Positions 15,835-26,405 of a DNA stretch of 64,000 bases are shown piece by piece (position 1 is the first letter of the stretch; each line of letters starts with the position of its first letter). This stretch comes from Thermomicrobium sp. (lineage in GTDB: Bacteria; Chloroflexota; Chloroflexia; Thermomicrobiales; Thermomicrobiaceae). A program made the position numbers and the translations under genes. The notes under the pieces are model-generated. The model did no database searches. It worked only from the letters and a program-made list of their open reading frames with translations, and was not told the DNA's origin. The DNA is taken from the NCBI GenBank assembly GCA_025060175.1, contig JANXBE010000001.1, positions 1 to 64,000 of the forward strand, given 5' to 3'.

Positions 15835-18579
15835 CTAGTAGGAGAGTCTGATATAAAGCGGCTCAAGGTCGGCCCAATTCGGCCCGGCTTTCGTTTCCAC
15901 TTCGAGCGGTACGGTCAAGGACACGACGCTGCGCATCGCCGAAACGACGAGATGCGCGACGAGGTGCAGCTCCGATTCCGGCACTTCCAACACGAGTTCG
16001 TCATGCACTTGCAGTAGGAGACGACTACGCAGGCTTTGGTCGGCGAGCGAGCGATGGACACGGATCATCGCCAACTTCATGATGTCAGCAGCGGTTCCTT
16101 GCAGGGGCATATTCACCGCCATGCGCTCAGCCGCTTGCCGACGAGCTGGGTTCGTGGAGTTGATCTCCGGAATGTACCGGCGCCGACCGAACAGCGTCTC
16201 GACATACCCCACCGCGGCAGCCCGCCGTTTGGTTTCGTCCAAGTACCGTGCCACTCCAGGAAACCGCTGGAAGTAGGCGTCGATGAATCGTTGGGCCTCC
16301 TGGCGACTCATTCCGGTATCGCGGGCCAGCCCGTATGCTTGCATCCCATACATGATGCCGAAATTGACGACTTTCGCGATTCGGCGCATGTCCGGCGTCA
16401 CCGCCTCGAGCGGAACCCCGAACACCTCTGCGGCCGTTGCAGCGTGGATGTCCTGTCCCTCGGCGAACGCGCGAAGCAGCGCTGGATCTTGGCTGAAGTG
16501 CGCCATGAGCCGCAATTCGATCTGCGAATAGTCGGCGGAGAGGAGGAGAATCGGTTCAGCCGCGATCCGAGACGCTGGTCGATTGTCAGCGACGAACGCG
16601 CGGCGCACGGCGAGACCGAGTTCACCACGGGCAGGAATGTTCTGCAGGTTCGGGTCGGAGGAACTCAAACGTCCGGTCGCGGCTACGGTCTGATGGAAGA
16701 TCGTGTGCACGCGTCCCGTCTCCGGATGGACAGCACGGGGCAAGGCGTCGACGTACGTCGATTTGAGTTTCAAGAGTTGTCGGTATTCGAGGATCGCGTC
16801 GATGATCGGATGAGCGTCCCGGAGTTCCTCGAGGACCTCCTGGGACACGGAGTAGCCGGTCTTGGTTCGTTTCCCGCGGGGAAGCCGCAGGTCATCGAAC
16901 AGGACCGCGCTAAGTTGGTGGGGCGAATTGATGTTGAAGGGGTGGCCGGCGAGTTCGTAGATGCGCCGTTCGAGCGACCGGAGTTGACCGTCCATTTCGG
17001 CCGACAGCCGGTGCAGGTACGGAACGTCGATCGCGATACCGGCTCGTTCCATGTCGATGAGCACATCGATCAACGGCAATTCGATCTCCGTAAAGAGCTG
17101 GAGCTGGTTCTGCATCGCGAGCTGCGGATGCAATACGTCGACCAGTCGGAAGGTGGCCTCGACGTCGGCACAGGCATAGTCGGTGACACGAGCGATTTCC
17201 GCTCGATCCATCGTTCGTTGGCGTTTCCCGCGACCGATCAGCTCGACGATGTCTTGCATCTCCCAACCGAGCTTGGTGAATGCAAGCTCTTTGAGGCCGA
17301 CGGACGTTTCCCCGAGAAGGTACGCTGCGATCATCGTGTCGAAATCGATGCGCGGTCGGGGAAACCCGGCACGTTCGAGAACCAGAGCGTCGTACTTTCC
17401 ATGATGGGCATAGCGCTGGGGCTTCGCGGTGCGCGTGAAGCGGGCAAGCGCGTGCACGACCGTGTCCCGTGGGAGCTGCGCGTCTCCGGTGGTATGCCCG
17501 AGCGGGATGTAATAGCTCCGATCCGGGGCGGTGGCGATGGCGAGGCCCACGAGCTCTGCGTACATCGGGTGGACCGCGGTCGTCTCGACGTCCAGCGCGA
17601 ACGCGTGGCATCGTTCGAGGTCTTGGACGAGTTCCGCCAGATCCGACTCGGTGAGGACGGTGCGTCGCCGTGACTGCGGTTGCGGAACCGCAACGCCTTT
17701 TCTTGGCTGCGGGAGACGTGGGACGAGACTGCGAAACTCGAGCGTTCGAAACAAGGTGAGTACTCGTTCGCGGTCGAATTCACCGAATCGAGCGCGGTCG
17801 AGGTCGAGTGTGACGTCTGCATCGCGGACGATCGTGGCGAGCTGTCGACTCGCGATCAGCGTCGTACTCGCTGCGCGAAGCGCGTCGCGGACTCGCGGTG
17901 GGTTCACGTCCTCGATCCGCTCCAGCATCGCCTCCAAAGAGGGAAAGCATTGGAGCAAGCGGGTTGCAGTCTTTTCACCGATGCCTGGGACGCCAGGGAT
18001 ATTATCGGAGGGGTCACCGACGAGCGCCTTGTACTCGGGAAGGCGTTCCGGTGGAAAGCCGTATCGTTCGACGACCGCTTGGCGATCATAGACGCGATAG
18101 TCACCGAATCGCTGCCGTCCGGGCAGGATCACCCGCACGTGCTCGTCAACCAGCTGCAACAGGTCGGTATCGCCTGTCACGATCAGGACTTCGAGTCCCT
18201 GTTCGACCGCCTGTTGGGCGAGGGTGCCGATCAGATCGTCGGCCTCGTAGCCCTCGCGAACGACGATCGGGATCCGGAGCGCCTCGAGCAATTCCCGAAT
18301 GCGTCCCAGCTGGTGTTTGAGGTCATCGGGCGTCTCGGGACGGTGCGCCTTGTAGTCCCGATAGAGGTCGTGTCGAAAACTGCGTCCACTGTCGAAGCAC
18401 ACGACCACGTAGTCCGGGGCGAAGTCGTGCAGTACCTCGAGTAACATGCTCGTGAAGCCAAAAACGACGTGCGTGGGCTCTCCGCTGCTGGTCGCGAGGG
18501 TAGGGGGAAGCGCGTGATACGCACGGTAGGCGAGTCCGTGCCCATCGACCAGCACGAGACGGGGACGAGCATCGTCCAT
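15835..18579 (-). CDS. polA: DNA polymerase I
   Basis: 914 residues with all three domains. The 5' nuclease (about 1-290) begins RLVLVDGHGLAYRAYHALPP and has YEADDLIGTLA and VTGDTDLLQLV. The 3'-5' exonuclease keeps its metal ligands: D330/E332 in FALDVETT, HHGKYDALVL and YACADVEATF. The polymerase carries LLSADYSQIELR, the O-helix RRIAKVVNFGIMYG, and LLLQVHDELVLEVP. It fills gaps and removes primers. Many thermophile Pol I enzymes lack proofreading motifs; this one retains them. Confidence 0.97.
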   Translation of the reverse strand: MDDARPRLVLVDGHGLAYRAYHALPPTLATSSGEPTHVVFGFTSMLLEVLHDFAPDYVVVCFDSGRSFRHDLYRDYKAHRPETPDDLKHQLGRIRELLEALRIPIVVREGYEADDLIGTLAQQAVEQGLEVLIVTGDTDLLQLVDEHVRVILPGRQRFGDYRVYDRQAVVERYGFPPERLPEYKALVGDPSDNIPGVPGIGEKTATRLLQCFPSLEAMLERIEDVNPPRVRDALRAASTTLIASRQLATIVRDADVTLDLDRARFGEFDRERVLTLFRTLEFRSLVPRLPQPRKGVAVPQPQSRRRTVLTESDLAELVQDLERCHAFALDVETTAVHPMYAELVGLAIATAPDRSYYIPLGHTTGDAQLPRDTVVHALARFTRTAKPQRYAHHGKYDALVLERAGFPRPRIDFDTMIAAYLLGETSVGLKELAFTKLGWEMQDIVELIGRGKRQRTMDRAEIARVTDYACADVEATFRLVDVLHPQLAMQNQLQLFTEIELPLIDVLIDMERAGIAIDVPYLHRLSAEMDGQLRSLERRIYELAGHPFNINSPHQLSAVLFDDLRLPRGKRTKTGYSVSQEVLEELRDAHPIIDAILEYRQLLKLKSTYVDALPRAVHPETGRVHTIFHQTVAATGRLSSSDPNLQNIPARGELGLAVRRAFVADNRPASRIAAEPILLLSADYSQIELRLMAHFSQDPALLRAFAEGQDIHAATAAEVFGVPLEAVTPDMRRIAKVVNFGIMYGMQAYGLARDTGMSRQEAQRFIDAYFQRFPGVARYLDETKRRAAAVGYVETLFGRRRYIPEINSTNPARRQAAERMAVNMPLQGTAADIMKLAMIRVHRSLADQSLRSRLLLQVHDELVLEVPESELHLVAHLVVSAMRSVVSLTVPLEVETKAGPNWADLEPLYIRLSY

Positions 18580-18608
18580 AGGCAGCGCATCCTCTCTTCG
18601 TCGGAGCG

Positions 18609-18614
18609 ATTATA
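18609..18614 (-). promoter_or_regulatory. Putative -10 of polA
   Basis: TATAAT on the minus strand (in CATATAATCG) lies 30 bases before the polA ATG. No convincing -35 is seen at 16-18 bases. Confidence 0.45.
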
Positions 18615-18701
18615 TGCCGGCGTTGCACTCGCATCTCAGGGAACTCTTAGGGAGGGCCGCTACGCTTGGGAGTGAGGACGACGAATGGTGAACTCGCAGC
18701 T

Positions 18702-18710
18702 TGCTATAAT
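18702..18710 (+). promoter_or_regulatory. Extended -10 promoter of the moxR operon
   Basis: TGCTATAAT with TATAAT at 18705-18710 is a consensus extended -10. The leader to the moxR-like start is about 108 bases. Confidence 0.6.
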
Positions 18711-18824
18711 TCGCGTGCTTTCGTGTGCTCTCGGACGGGTAGGCGGGGAATCAAGGCATGAACGCGTCGCGGTCGCTGCACGGTCCAGACGCGCGGCCCG
18801 TTTCGCTGTTGGGATGGGGTGACG

Positions 18825-19835
18825 ATGACCACCGTGGAGATGGTACGAACGCTCTCCGAACGCATCGCCGAAAACGTGGAACGCGTGATCGTCGGGAAGG
18901 GGCGAGAGGTTCGGTTGGTTCTGGTCGCTCTGCTCTGTCGCGGTCACGTCCTGATCGAGGACGTCCCTGGCGTCGGCAAGACCGTGTTGGCGAAGGCGAT
19001 CGCGCGGAGCATCGGTTCGACGTTCAAGCGGATCCAGTTCACGCCTGATCTTCTACCGTCCGACATTACCGGCGTCAACGTGTACAACCAGCAGTCAGGA
19101 CGTTTCGAGTACCGCCCAGGGCCGGTCGTAGCGCACATCGTCCTCGCGGATGAAATCAATCGAGCCACACCGAAGACCCAATCAGCATTGCTGGAAGCGA
19201 TGGAAGAGGGACAAGTGACGGTTGACGGGGTGACTCATCCGTTACCGGATCCGTTCGTGGTTTTGGCGACCGAGAATCCGATCGAGTACGAAGGTACGTT
19301 TCCGTTGCCTGAAGCGCAGCTGGACCGCTTTCTGATCCGCCTCTCGCTGGGCTATCCGAGCCGTCGGGGTGAGATCGAAATGTTGAGTCGTCAGCATTAC
19401 GAACATCCGTTAGAGCGACTGGGACAGGTAGCGACGTTGGAGGAACTGCGCGCGGCGCAGGATCAAGTGCGCCGCGTCTACGTCGACGACCTGTTGAAGG
19501 AGTACATCGTCTCTCTCGTCGAGGCGACACGTCGGCATGAAGACGTGTACTTGGGTGCGGGTCCTCGCGGTTCGCTCGCGCTCTACAACGCCGCGCGGGC
19601 TTGGGCAGCGATGCAAGGGCGCGACTACGTGATCCCTGACGACATCAAGGAATTGGCTGAACCGACGCTCGCGCATCGGATCATCGTCAATCCGGCGGCA
19701 CGGATGCGACACGTCGATGCGCGAGCGATCGTACGCGAAGTGGTCGCGAGCGTGCCGGTGCCGGGAGCGCGACCCCTCGGTGGTTCCAGTGGGGAAACGG
19801 TCACTCGCCGCCGCATCCCGTTCGGTGGATCGTGA
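18825..19835 (+). CDS. MoxR-family AAA+ ATPase
   Basis: 336 residues from ATG 18825 ([20 protein letters not shown]). Walker A is [16 protein letters not shown], Walker [21 protein letters not shown], and the MoxR-specific segments [20 protein letters not shown] and [17 protein letters not shown] follow. These chaperones activate metal-binding or membrane proteins. It is the first gene of a three-gene set with DUF58 and transglutaminase genes, the usual partners. GTG 18819 is an alternative start but overlaps the GGGATGGGG ribosome site. Confidence 0.93.
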   Translation: MTTVEMVRTLSERIAENVERVIVGKGREVRLVLVALLCRGHVLIEDVPGVGKTVLAKAIARSIGSTFKRIQFTPDLLPSDITGVNVYNQQSGRFEYRPGPVVAHIVLADEINRATPKTQSALLEAMEEGQVTVDGVTHPLPDPFVVLATENPIEYEGTFPLPEAQLDRFLIRLSLGYPSRRGEIEMLSRQHYEHPLERLGQVATLEELRAAQDQVRRVYVDDLLKEYIVSLVEATRRHEDVYLGAGPRGSLALYNAARAWAAMQGRDYVIPDDIKELAEPTLAHRIIVNPAARMRHVDARAIVREVVASVPVPGARPLGGSSGETVTRRRIPFGGS

Positions 19836-21088
19836 TGATCTGGATCCGAGTCGTCGTCATCGTCGGAATCGTCGCCATCCTCTCACAGCTGAACCGCTGG
19901 GTCGTCTTCGACAAGCTGTTCGTCGTGCTACTGACCTTGCTCGGTCTTTCGTTCGTATGGAGCCGCCTGGCGCTCAACGGTCTGGTCGTGACACGCCGTA
20001 CGGCCAGTGACCGGGCGCACGTGGGCGACCTCCTCATCGAGCAGGTGCACATCGAGAACCGCAGCCGCCTGGCGAAGTTGTGGGTCGAGGTCATCGATCA
20101 CTCCGATCTGCCTGGCCATCGCTTGAGTCGCGTCGTCAGTCTCGCTGGTCAGTCCGGCATGAGTTGGCGTGCCAAAACCCAGTGCACCCAACGGGGGCGG
20201 TTCCGGTTGGGGCCGATGGTTCTGCGGGCGACCGACCCGTTCGGGCTGTTCGAGCGACGCGTCGTGGTTCCCGCGACCCAAGAACTCGTCGTCTATCCGG
20301 CCCTCGTCGACCTGACGACGGTTCGCTTGCCGGCGGGCGAGCTGCCGGGCGGGAACGCACTACAGAAGCGCACGCCGTTCGTGACGCCGAACGTCGCTGG
20401 CGTGCGCCAGTATGTGCCGGGCGATAGCTTCAACCGCATCGCGTGGAGCGCTTCGGCTCGGACCGGCCAGTTGATGGTCAAGGAGTTCGAACTCGATCCG
20501 AGTTCCGACGTGTGGCTCGTCCTGGACGGCGATAGCCGCCACCACGTGTACCGCGGTGCTGGCTTCTCGGAGAACACCGACCCGAGTGGGGTTCAAGCTG
20601 TCCTAGACTCGACAGAAGAGTACGCTGTGACGATCGTCGCCTCGCTTGCGCGCTATTTCTTGGACCAGAATCGGGCGGTCGGGTTGATCGCGTCCGCCGC
20701 CACTCCAGTCGTCTTGCCAGTGGATCGAGGCGCTCGCCATCTGCTCAAGATCCTGGAGCTGCTAGCGGTATTCCGTGCGGACGGTACGACGCCCCTCCAC
20801 GCGGTATTGCTCGGCGAGCAGGCGCGCGTCGGCAAACAGACGACGTTGATCGTGGTCACCCCCTCGACGGATGAGGAGTGGGTGCGAGCGCTCGCCGAAC
20901 TCACGATCCGATCGGTACGGAGTCTCGCGATCATCGTGGAGCCGAGCACGTTCGGAGGTACCGGGAACTCGCTTCTGGTGGCCAGCGAGTTGACGGTACT
21001 GGGGGTTCCCTTCGTGCTGGTCAAGTGTGGGGACGATCTGCGCCGTGCTTTGGCCGTTCCCTCTGGACAGCTCGCAGCTGGGCATTAG
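19835..21088 (+). CDS. DUF58-domain membrane protein
   Basis: 417 residues. Two hydrophobic N-terminal segments (WIRVVVIVGIVAILSQL, then LFVVLLTLLGLSFVW) are followed by a beta-rich region and the DUF58 core (GVRQYVPGDSFNRIAWSASA, then GQLMVKEFELDPSSDVWLVL), which belongs to a von Willebrand A-like fold. The moxR stop and this start share the TGATG junction. MoxR/DUF58/transglutaminase sets are widespread and thought to act in envelope-protein maturation; no molecular role can be read here. Confidence 0.9.
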   Translation: MIWIRVVVIVGIVAILSQLNRWVVFDKLFVVLLTLLGLSFVWSRLALNGLVVTRRTASDRAHVGDLLIEQVHIENRSRLAKLWVEVIDHSDLPGHRLSRVVSLAGQSGMSWRAKTQCTQRGRFRLGPMVLRATDPFGLFERRVVVPATQELVVYPALVDLTTVRLPAGELPGGNALQKRTPFVTPNVAGVRQYVPGDSFNRIAWSASARTGQLMVKEFELDPSSDVWLVLDGDSRHHVYRGAGFSENTDPSGVQAVLDSTEEYAVTIVASLARYFLDQNRAVGLIASAATPVVLPVDRGARHLLKILELLAVFRADGTTPLHAVLLGEQARVGKQTTLIVVTPSTDEEWVRALAELTIRSVRSLAIIVEPSTFGGTGNSLLVASELTVLGVPFVLVKCGDDLRRALAVPSGQLAAGH

Positions 21089-21094
21089 GGGGCG

Positions 21095-23833
21095 ATGATG
21101 TGGCGATTCCTGTCGAGACGGCTCACGCCGGAGGTCGGCTGGTTCGCCTTCTCGGCGCTGGTGGCGCTGCACCTTCTGGCAGGTTATTCGACGTATCGAG
21201 CCGATTGGTCGGACGGCTTGATCGTGACCGTCCGTGCGATCATGCTCGGCACGTGTCTGGCATACGTCTTGGGACGCGTGCTGGCTCTCCCTGAATGGGC
21301 GGCGCATCCATCTGCTGCTGTCCTGGGTAGTGCCGGGATTCTCTGGCTCTTACAGGGATTGTTGAGCGATCAGCTGGGGGGGTGGAGAGAGAAGCTCGCC
21401 TTCCTTTGGGTCCGTTGGGAGCGGTGGTTTTCCGCAGTCCAAGCGGGGACACGTGCGGAGGACTTCTATCTCTTCCTGCTGCTCATGGCGATCGCGCACT
21501 TTCTGGTCGGCTATCTTGCGACATGGTTGCTCGTTCGTCACTCTCACCCTTGGGTCAGCGTGTTCCTGCCGACGACGGTGGTGCTGCTGAATGCGGGTTA
21601 TTCGCGCCACGTTTCTACCCTGTTCGTTGCGCTCGTCATTCTGTTGGACTTATGGATCGTCGGTCGCGTGCTCTTCGTCCAGCGGATGCAGCGCTGGCAG
21701 CGGATGGGGCTGATCTTCAACGGCACGGTCGCCTGGCAATCGTTGTGGATTCTCGCCTGGCTTTCGGTCGGCGTTCTGCTTTTCGGATGGATCGTGCCGT
21801 TCAATACCCACTCGAGCCGGGTTGCCGCGGCGCTGCAGCCAGCACGTGGTCCCTGGATGGAGGTTCGAGACACGCTGGCGCAGTGGTTCCCCTCGATCCG
21901 TGGTCCAGGAGGGAGCGGAGGCGGGTCGGGCGGGTATGCGAGCTTCGGCGACCGCTTCGAGATCGGTGGCCCGTTGCGGCTGAGTGATGAGCCGGTCTTG
22001 GTCCTCGCCGCGAACAACGCCGCCTACTTGACGGTGCGAACCTACGATACGTACACCGGTCGAGGTTGGCGATCGAGCGCGGTGCCCGAGGCAGTCGAGT
22101 CGTCCCAATCCGACTCATCCTCGTCGGAGACGGCGGCTCCGAGTCAGCCGGTTCCCCTCGTCGAGTTCGCGCATGACGAGGAATTGCCGAAAACCGAGAG
22201 GAGCGGCCGTGAGCGGGAGACGCTCCGTTATCACATCGAGGTCCTGCAAGCGCGTGGTCCTGCGCTCCCGGTCACGGGCGATCCTGTTGCCTTCAGCATT
22301 CCGGTACGAGCCCTCTACGGCTGGAGCGAGAGCGAGCGATGGCGAACGCTCGATGTGCGCACGACGCAGCGGGAAGAGGTTCCGATCGAACTGCGAGCGT
22401 TGATCGATCTGGTGCGTGACCTGGAGTTCAGGCCCCCGGAGCGGGTCGGTCAGGGGGAGCTGACTCCCACCCCGGATCCATACCGCGACCGACCATGGTT
22501 TTGGTGGTTCATGGCTGGTTCGCCGGCCCTCCCGCAGCTCGATCGTACGTTGCAGCAGCTCGCGGATCGAGGGATCGAAGTCACATTGTGGTGGGAGGCA
22601 GATGGGCAAGGGAGCTTCCGTATCTCCAGGATCGCCTATCGCGGGCGGTTACCCGATTACGCGGACCTCGAGGCAGTCTTCCCGTCCGAGGGGATGAGCC
22701 GTGGTCTCGCCTACGATATCGTGACTGCTGTCAGTCGCGCGACGCCTGACCAGTTGCGCGCCGCTGGTCACGAAAGTGGGCAGACGGCGGATGACGGTGC
22801 CCACGTGGTCGTTACCCCATACGGCGTCTACCCCCAGGATCTCTACCAGCGCTATACCCAGCTTCCGGAGACCGTGACGCAGCGGACGAGGGAACTGGCA
22901 GCGTCCCTGGCGGCGGGGCGATCGAACGCGTACGACATCGCGAGCACGATCGAAGCGTTCGTTCGGGAGCGCATTACCTACAACGAGGCTGCACCGATCC
23001 CCAGCGGCCTCGATGCGGTCGACACGATACTCTTCTTGCGACCGGAGGGCTACTGCACGTTCTATGCCTCGAGCATGGCGGTGCTGCTCCGTGCAGTCGG
23101 GATCCCGGCACGCGTCGCGGTGGGGTACTATCCGAGCGACGAGTACGACAGCGAGTTGGGCGGATTCGTCTATCGGGACCGCAATGCCCACGCATGGGTG
23201 GAGGTGTTCTTTCCGGGGTACGGCTGGATTCCGTTCGAACCTACATCCTCGCGACCGCCGATGCAGCGCGGCACCATCCCAGGCCAGGACGATCTCTTGC
23301 CACTGGATCCGTCGCTCGGTGTCAATTTGCCGACCGACGAACGGTTCGGGCTGCTTCCGCCAGGTCTGGAACGGGCCGAAGGAGCGGGCGCCGTTGGAAG
23401 CGCCGCGGCGGGGTCGGGAATGGGTCAGGGCACAGTGCGAACCCTCGTTCTCTCCACTGTGCTGATCGTCCTGGTGGGTGTCGGCGCGGCCCTCGGCCTC
23501 TGGTGGGTCTGGGGAACGTGGCGTCTCTCGCCGACAGCCCGTCTCTTCGCGCGCTTCCAGCGACTGGCAAGCGTGGCAGGCGTTCGTCGTCGAGACAGCA
23601 TGACGCCGCTCGAGTTCGCCTGGGAAGTCGGGCGTGTCGTCCCGGGTACCCGTCGAGCGGCCGAGAGTCTCGCTCGTCTCTACGTGCGCGAACGGTACGG
23701 TCGACGCACACCGAGTCCGGAAGAGGTCCGGCTCGTCAGTCGCGCATGGAGAGAGATCTTGCGCCCGCGGCTGGTGCGAGCCGTCCTTCGGATTCGGCCT
23801 CGTGCCGAACGTGGCGCAGACCACGCCGAGTAA
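21095..23833 (+). CDS. Transglutaminase-like membrane protein (TgpA type, DUF3488/DUF4129)
   Basis: 912 residues. The N-terminal half has about six membrane segments (to residue ~240). A glycine-rich linker (PGGSGGGSGG) and a large extracytoplasmic region follow. The transglutaminase core shows C in PEGYCTFYASSMAVLLRA, H in RDRNAHAWVEVFFPGYGW and the FEPTSSRP block common in TgpA proteins. A further membrane helix (TLVLSTVLIVLVGVGAALGL) leads to a C-terminal DUF4129-like domain. It is last in the moxR operon, after a seven-base gap. The substrate is unknown. Confidence 0.9.
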   Translation: MMWRFLSRRLTPEVGWFAFSALVALHLLAGYSTYRADWSDGLIVTVRAIMLGTCLAYVLGRVLALPEWAAHPSAAVLGSAGILWLLQGLLSDQLGGWREKLAFLWVRWERWFSAVQAGTRAEDFYLFLLLMAIAHFLVGYLATWLLVRHSHPWVSVFLPTTVVLLNAGYSRHVSTLFVALVILLDLWIVGRVLFVQRMQRWQRMGLIFNGTVAWQSLWILAWLSVGVLLFGWIVPFNTHSSRVAAALQPARGPWMEVRDTLAQWFPSIRGPGGSGGGSGGYASFGDRFEIGGPLRLSDEPVLVLAANNAAYLTVRTYDTYTGRGWRSSAVPEAVESSQSDSSSSETAAPSQPVPLVEFAHDEELPKTERSGRERETLRYHIEVLQARGPALPVTGDPVAFSIPVRALYGWSESERWRTLDVRTTQREEVPIELRALIDLVRDLEFRPPERVGQGELTPTPDPYRDRPWFWWFMAGSPALPQLDRTLQQLADRGIEVTLWWEADGQGSFRISRIAYRGRLPDYADLEAVFPSEGMSRGLAYDIVTAVSRATPDQLRAAGHESGQTADDGAHVVVTPYGVYPQDLYQRYTQLPETVTQRTRELAASLAAGRSNAYDIASTIEAFVRERITYNEAAPIPSGLDAVDTILFLRPEGYCTFYASSMAVLLRAVGIPARVAVGYYPSDEYDSELGGFVYRDRNAHAWVEVFFPGYGWIPFEPTSSRPPMQRGTIPGQDDLLPLDPSLGVNLPTDERFGLLPPGLERAEGAGAVGSAAAGSGMGQGTVRTLVLSTVLIVLVGVGAALGLWWVWGTWRLSPTARLFARFQRLASVAGVRRRDSMTPLEFAWEVGRVVPGTRRAAESLARLYVRERYGRRTPSPEEVRLVSRAWREILRPRLVRAVLRIRPRAERGADHAE

Positions 23834-24125
23834 CGGTGGCGTCCATGCGGCTCGTCGTGGGGTCAGATGGAGCACTGGTGTGGGCGAGTCCGCACGCGGC
23901 AGGGCTTTCCGCAGCAGGAGAAAGCGCCTCGTCGCCCCGCTCGCGAGGCGCCGAGGCGTGTCCGGTAGGGTGTACCGCGTTGGAAACGCGACCACGTCGT
24001 GGAGCCGCCCGATGGTGCGCTCTTCGGAGGGAAAGGTTGCTTCTCGCCGGCGGAGGGGCGGTGCGGAGGACGGCAACGCTCGCACGCTTCTGCGCGGTGC
24101 GTGCGGCGGCTGTGGGCCGAACGAT

Positions 24126-24163
24126 CGGAGCCGTTTCGGCGGACCGACCCCGAAACGGCTCCG
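24126..24163 (-). terminator. Hairpin between convergent tgpA-like and hppA genes
   Basis: CGGAGCCGTTTCGG (24126-24139) pairs with CCGAAACGGCTCCG (24150-24163), a perfect 14-bp stem with a 10-base loop, 25 bases beyond the pyrophosphatase stop. It can serve either strand; no T run follows. The remainder of the 23834-24188 gap shows no gene. Confidence 0.65.
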
Positions 24164-24188
24164 TCCGCACCGCGAGAGTACAGGAGTG

Positions 24189-26249
24189 TCAGCCCCAGCC
24201 GAATGCCTTCACGACGAGTAGCGCGACGATATTGACCACCTTGATCATCGGATTGATGGCTGGACCAGCCGTGTCTTTGTATGGGTCGCCGACCGTGTCT
24301 CCGGTGACGGCTGCCTGATGGGCAAAACTCCCTTTACCACCATGGGCACCGGATTCGATGAATTTCTTCGCGTTGTCCCATGCTGCGCCACCGGTCGTCA
24401 TGGAAATGGCGACGAACAAGCCGGTCACGATGGAGCCCATCAACAATCCACCGAGCCCCTCCTTGCCGAGCAGTGCCGCCACGACGATCGGCGTCAGGAC
24501 CGTGATCAGCACTGGCACGAGCATCTGACGGAGCGCTTCACGGGTGACGATGTCCACGGCGCGTCCGTACTCCGGTCGGGCCCGTCCTTCCAAGAGGCCT
24601 GGAATCTCTCGGAACTGGCGTCGGACTTCCTGCACGACGGCACCGCCGGCCTTGCCCACTGCTTCCATCAGGAAACTCGCGAAGAAGTACGGTAACGCCG
24701 CGCCCACGAAGATACCGATCACGACGCGCGGATTGGACAGTTCGAATGCCAGCTGCTGCGCCAGCTCCAGATAGTACGATGCGAAGAGAACCAGCGCGGC
24801 TAGTCCAGCCGAGCCGATCGCATACGCCTTGGTGACCGCTTTGGTCGTATTGCCGACGGCATCGAGCGGATCGGTGACGTTCCGCACGTCATCGGGCAGT
24901 TCAGCCATTTCGGCAATGCCCCCAGCATTGTCGGTGATCGGACCGAACGAATCGACCGCCACGATCATGCCGGTCATCGAGAGCATCGCCATGGCAGCGA
25001 CTGCCAGACCGTAGAGTCCACTGTGGGGCGAGGCGGGGCTGACCGTCAGGTTGTACGCGACATAGATGGCGAGCGCGATGAGGACGATGGGCGGGAACGT
25101 CGCCTGCATCGAGACTGCGAGGCCGCTGATGATGTTGGTGGCGTGACCAGTCTCCGACGCGGTGGCGATCCGCTTGACCGGACTGTACTTTTCGGACGTG
25201 AAGTATTCCGTGAACACGACCATCCCGATGGTGACGATGAGACCGACGAGCGCACTCAACCAGAGCTTGGCGGTGGCCGACAGCGAGACTGTGAGGCCGA
25301 ACAGGGAGATCGGGCCATCCGTGATGACCGGGTTGTCGGCCATGAGCCAGGCGGTGACCGGATAAAAGAGGATCGCTGCGAGCAGCATCGATGCGATCAC
25401 GCCCTTGTAGAGCGCGCGCATGATCGAGCGGCTCGCGTCGAGGCGGACGAAAAAAGTGCCGACGATCGAGGCGAGGATAGACACGGCACCGAGCGCGAGT
25501 GGGTAGACGACGGCGACTTCGGTATCGAAGACCAGATGACCCAGAAGCATGGCGGCGATCGCGGTGACCGCATAGGTTTCGAACAGGTCGGCTGCCATCC
25601 CGGCGCAATCACCCACGTTGTCGCCGACGTTGTCAGCGATCACTGCGGGGTTACGTGGATCATCCTCCGGAATGCCGGCTTCGACCTTGCCGACGAGGTC
25701 GGCGCCGACGTCTGCAGCTTTCGTGTAGATGCCGCCACCGATCCGAGCGAACACGGAAATCAAGCTGCCACCGAAACCCAGACCGACGAGCCCCGTGACG
25801 CTCCGCGTCACGAGATAGAACGCGGTCACAGCCAGCAAGCCGAGACCAGCCACGAGAAGACCAGTCACAGCCCCGCCTCGAAAGGCGACGTCGAGGGCGC
25901 GCTCCAAGCCACGCTTCGCCGCCTCAGCGGTCCGAACGTTGGCGCGAACGGCGATCGACATTCCGATGAAACCGGCGAGTCCGGAAGCGATCGCTCCGAC
26001 CAGAAACCCGATCGCAGTGGTCCAATCCACCGCCAGACCGAGGATGACGGCGACGATGAGCGCGACGATCGCGACCAGACTGTACTGCCGCCGCATGTAC
26101 GCCTCAGCGCCCTCCTGGATCGCGAGTGCGATCGCCTGCATGCGCTGGTCTCCTCGTGGCTGCGCTAGCACCCAGCGAATCAGCGCCGCGCCGTACACGA
26201 GCGCAAGGACGGCTGAAGCCAGCGCCAGATAGAGCGTGAGATTCTCCAT
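24189..26249 (-). CDS. hppA: Proton-pumping membrane pyrophosphatase, K+-independent type
   Basis: 686 residues with about 16 membrane segments. It couples PPi hydrolysis to proton export. The PPi/Mg site is intact: [20 protein letters not shown], then [25 protein letters not shown], and the C-terminal [18 protein letters not shown]. The subtype position in [19 protein letters not shown] is Lys, followed three residues on by Thr; K+-dependent enzymes have Ala and usually Gly or Ala there. This assigns it to the K+-independent class. It is transcribed alone, downstream of the cox operon. Confidence 0.95.
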   Translation of the reverse strand: MENLTLYLALASAVLALVYGAALIRWVLAQPRGDQRMQAIALAIQEGAEAYMRRQYSLVAIVALIVAVILGLAVDWTTAIGFLVGAIASGLAGFIGMSIAVRANVRTAEAAKRGLERALDVAFRGGAVTGLLVAGLGLLAVTAFYLVTRSVTGLVGLGFGGSLISVFARIGGGIYTKAADVGADLVGKVEAGIPEDDPRNPAVIADNVGDNVGDCAGMAADLFETYAVTAIAAMLLGHLVFDTEVAVVYPLALGAVSILASIVGTFFVRLDASRSIMRALYKGVIASMLLAAILFYPVTAWLMADNPVITDGPISLFGLTVSLSATAKLWLSALVGLIVTIGMVVFTEYFTSEKYSPVKRIATASETGHATNIISGLAVSMQATFPPIVLIALAIYVAYNLTVSPASPHSGLYGLAVAAMAMLSMTGMIVAVDSFGPITDNAGGIAEMAELPDDVRNVTDPLDAVGNTTKAVTKAYAIGSAGLAALVLFASYYLELAQQLAFELSNPRVVIGIFVGAALPYFFASFLMEAVGKAGGAVVQEVRRQFREIPGLLEGRARPEYGRAVDIVTREALRQMLVPVLITVLTPIVVAALLGKEGLGGLLMGSIVTGLFVAISMTTGGAAWDNAKKFIESGAHGGKGSFAHQAAVTGDTVGDPYKDTAGPAINPMIKVVNIVALLVVKAFGWG

Positions 26250-26345
26250 CGTGTCGTCACCCCTCCCTCGTCAGTCGCAAGTCCCACCGACTCCTCCACT
26301 CGAGGAGCATTCTCGACAAGGCCGAGGACAAACCTTCAGACAGAT

Positions 26346-26378
26346 GCTCCGGCCAGACGGTACCATCGTGGCCGGAGC
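26346..26378 (-). terminator. Terminator after the cox operon
   Basis: GCTCCGGCCA (26346-26355) pairs with TGGCCGGAGC (26369-26378), a perfect 10-bp stem that starts 27 bases past the coxD stop. The 13-base loop holds a GGTACC palindrome. No strong T tract follows on the minus strand. Confidence 0.6.
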
Positions 26379-26405
26379 GACACAAGACGATCGTTTGCGC
26401 CGTCA

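Noticed and set aside
16036-17673. 545-codon plus-strand frame opposite polA
   Set aside because: Antisense to a complete DNA polymerase I; the composition and lack of a ribosome site mark it as a shadow.
23194-24318. 374-codon plus-strand frame spanning the tgpA-like/hppA junction
   Set aside because: It overlaps two confident genes, is Arg/Ser-rich and crosses a terminator hairpin.
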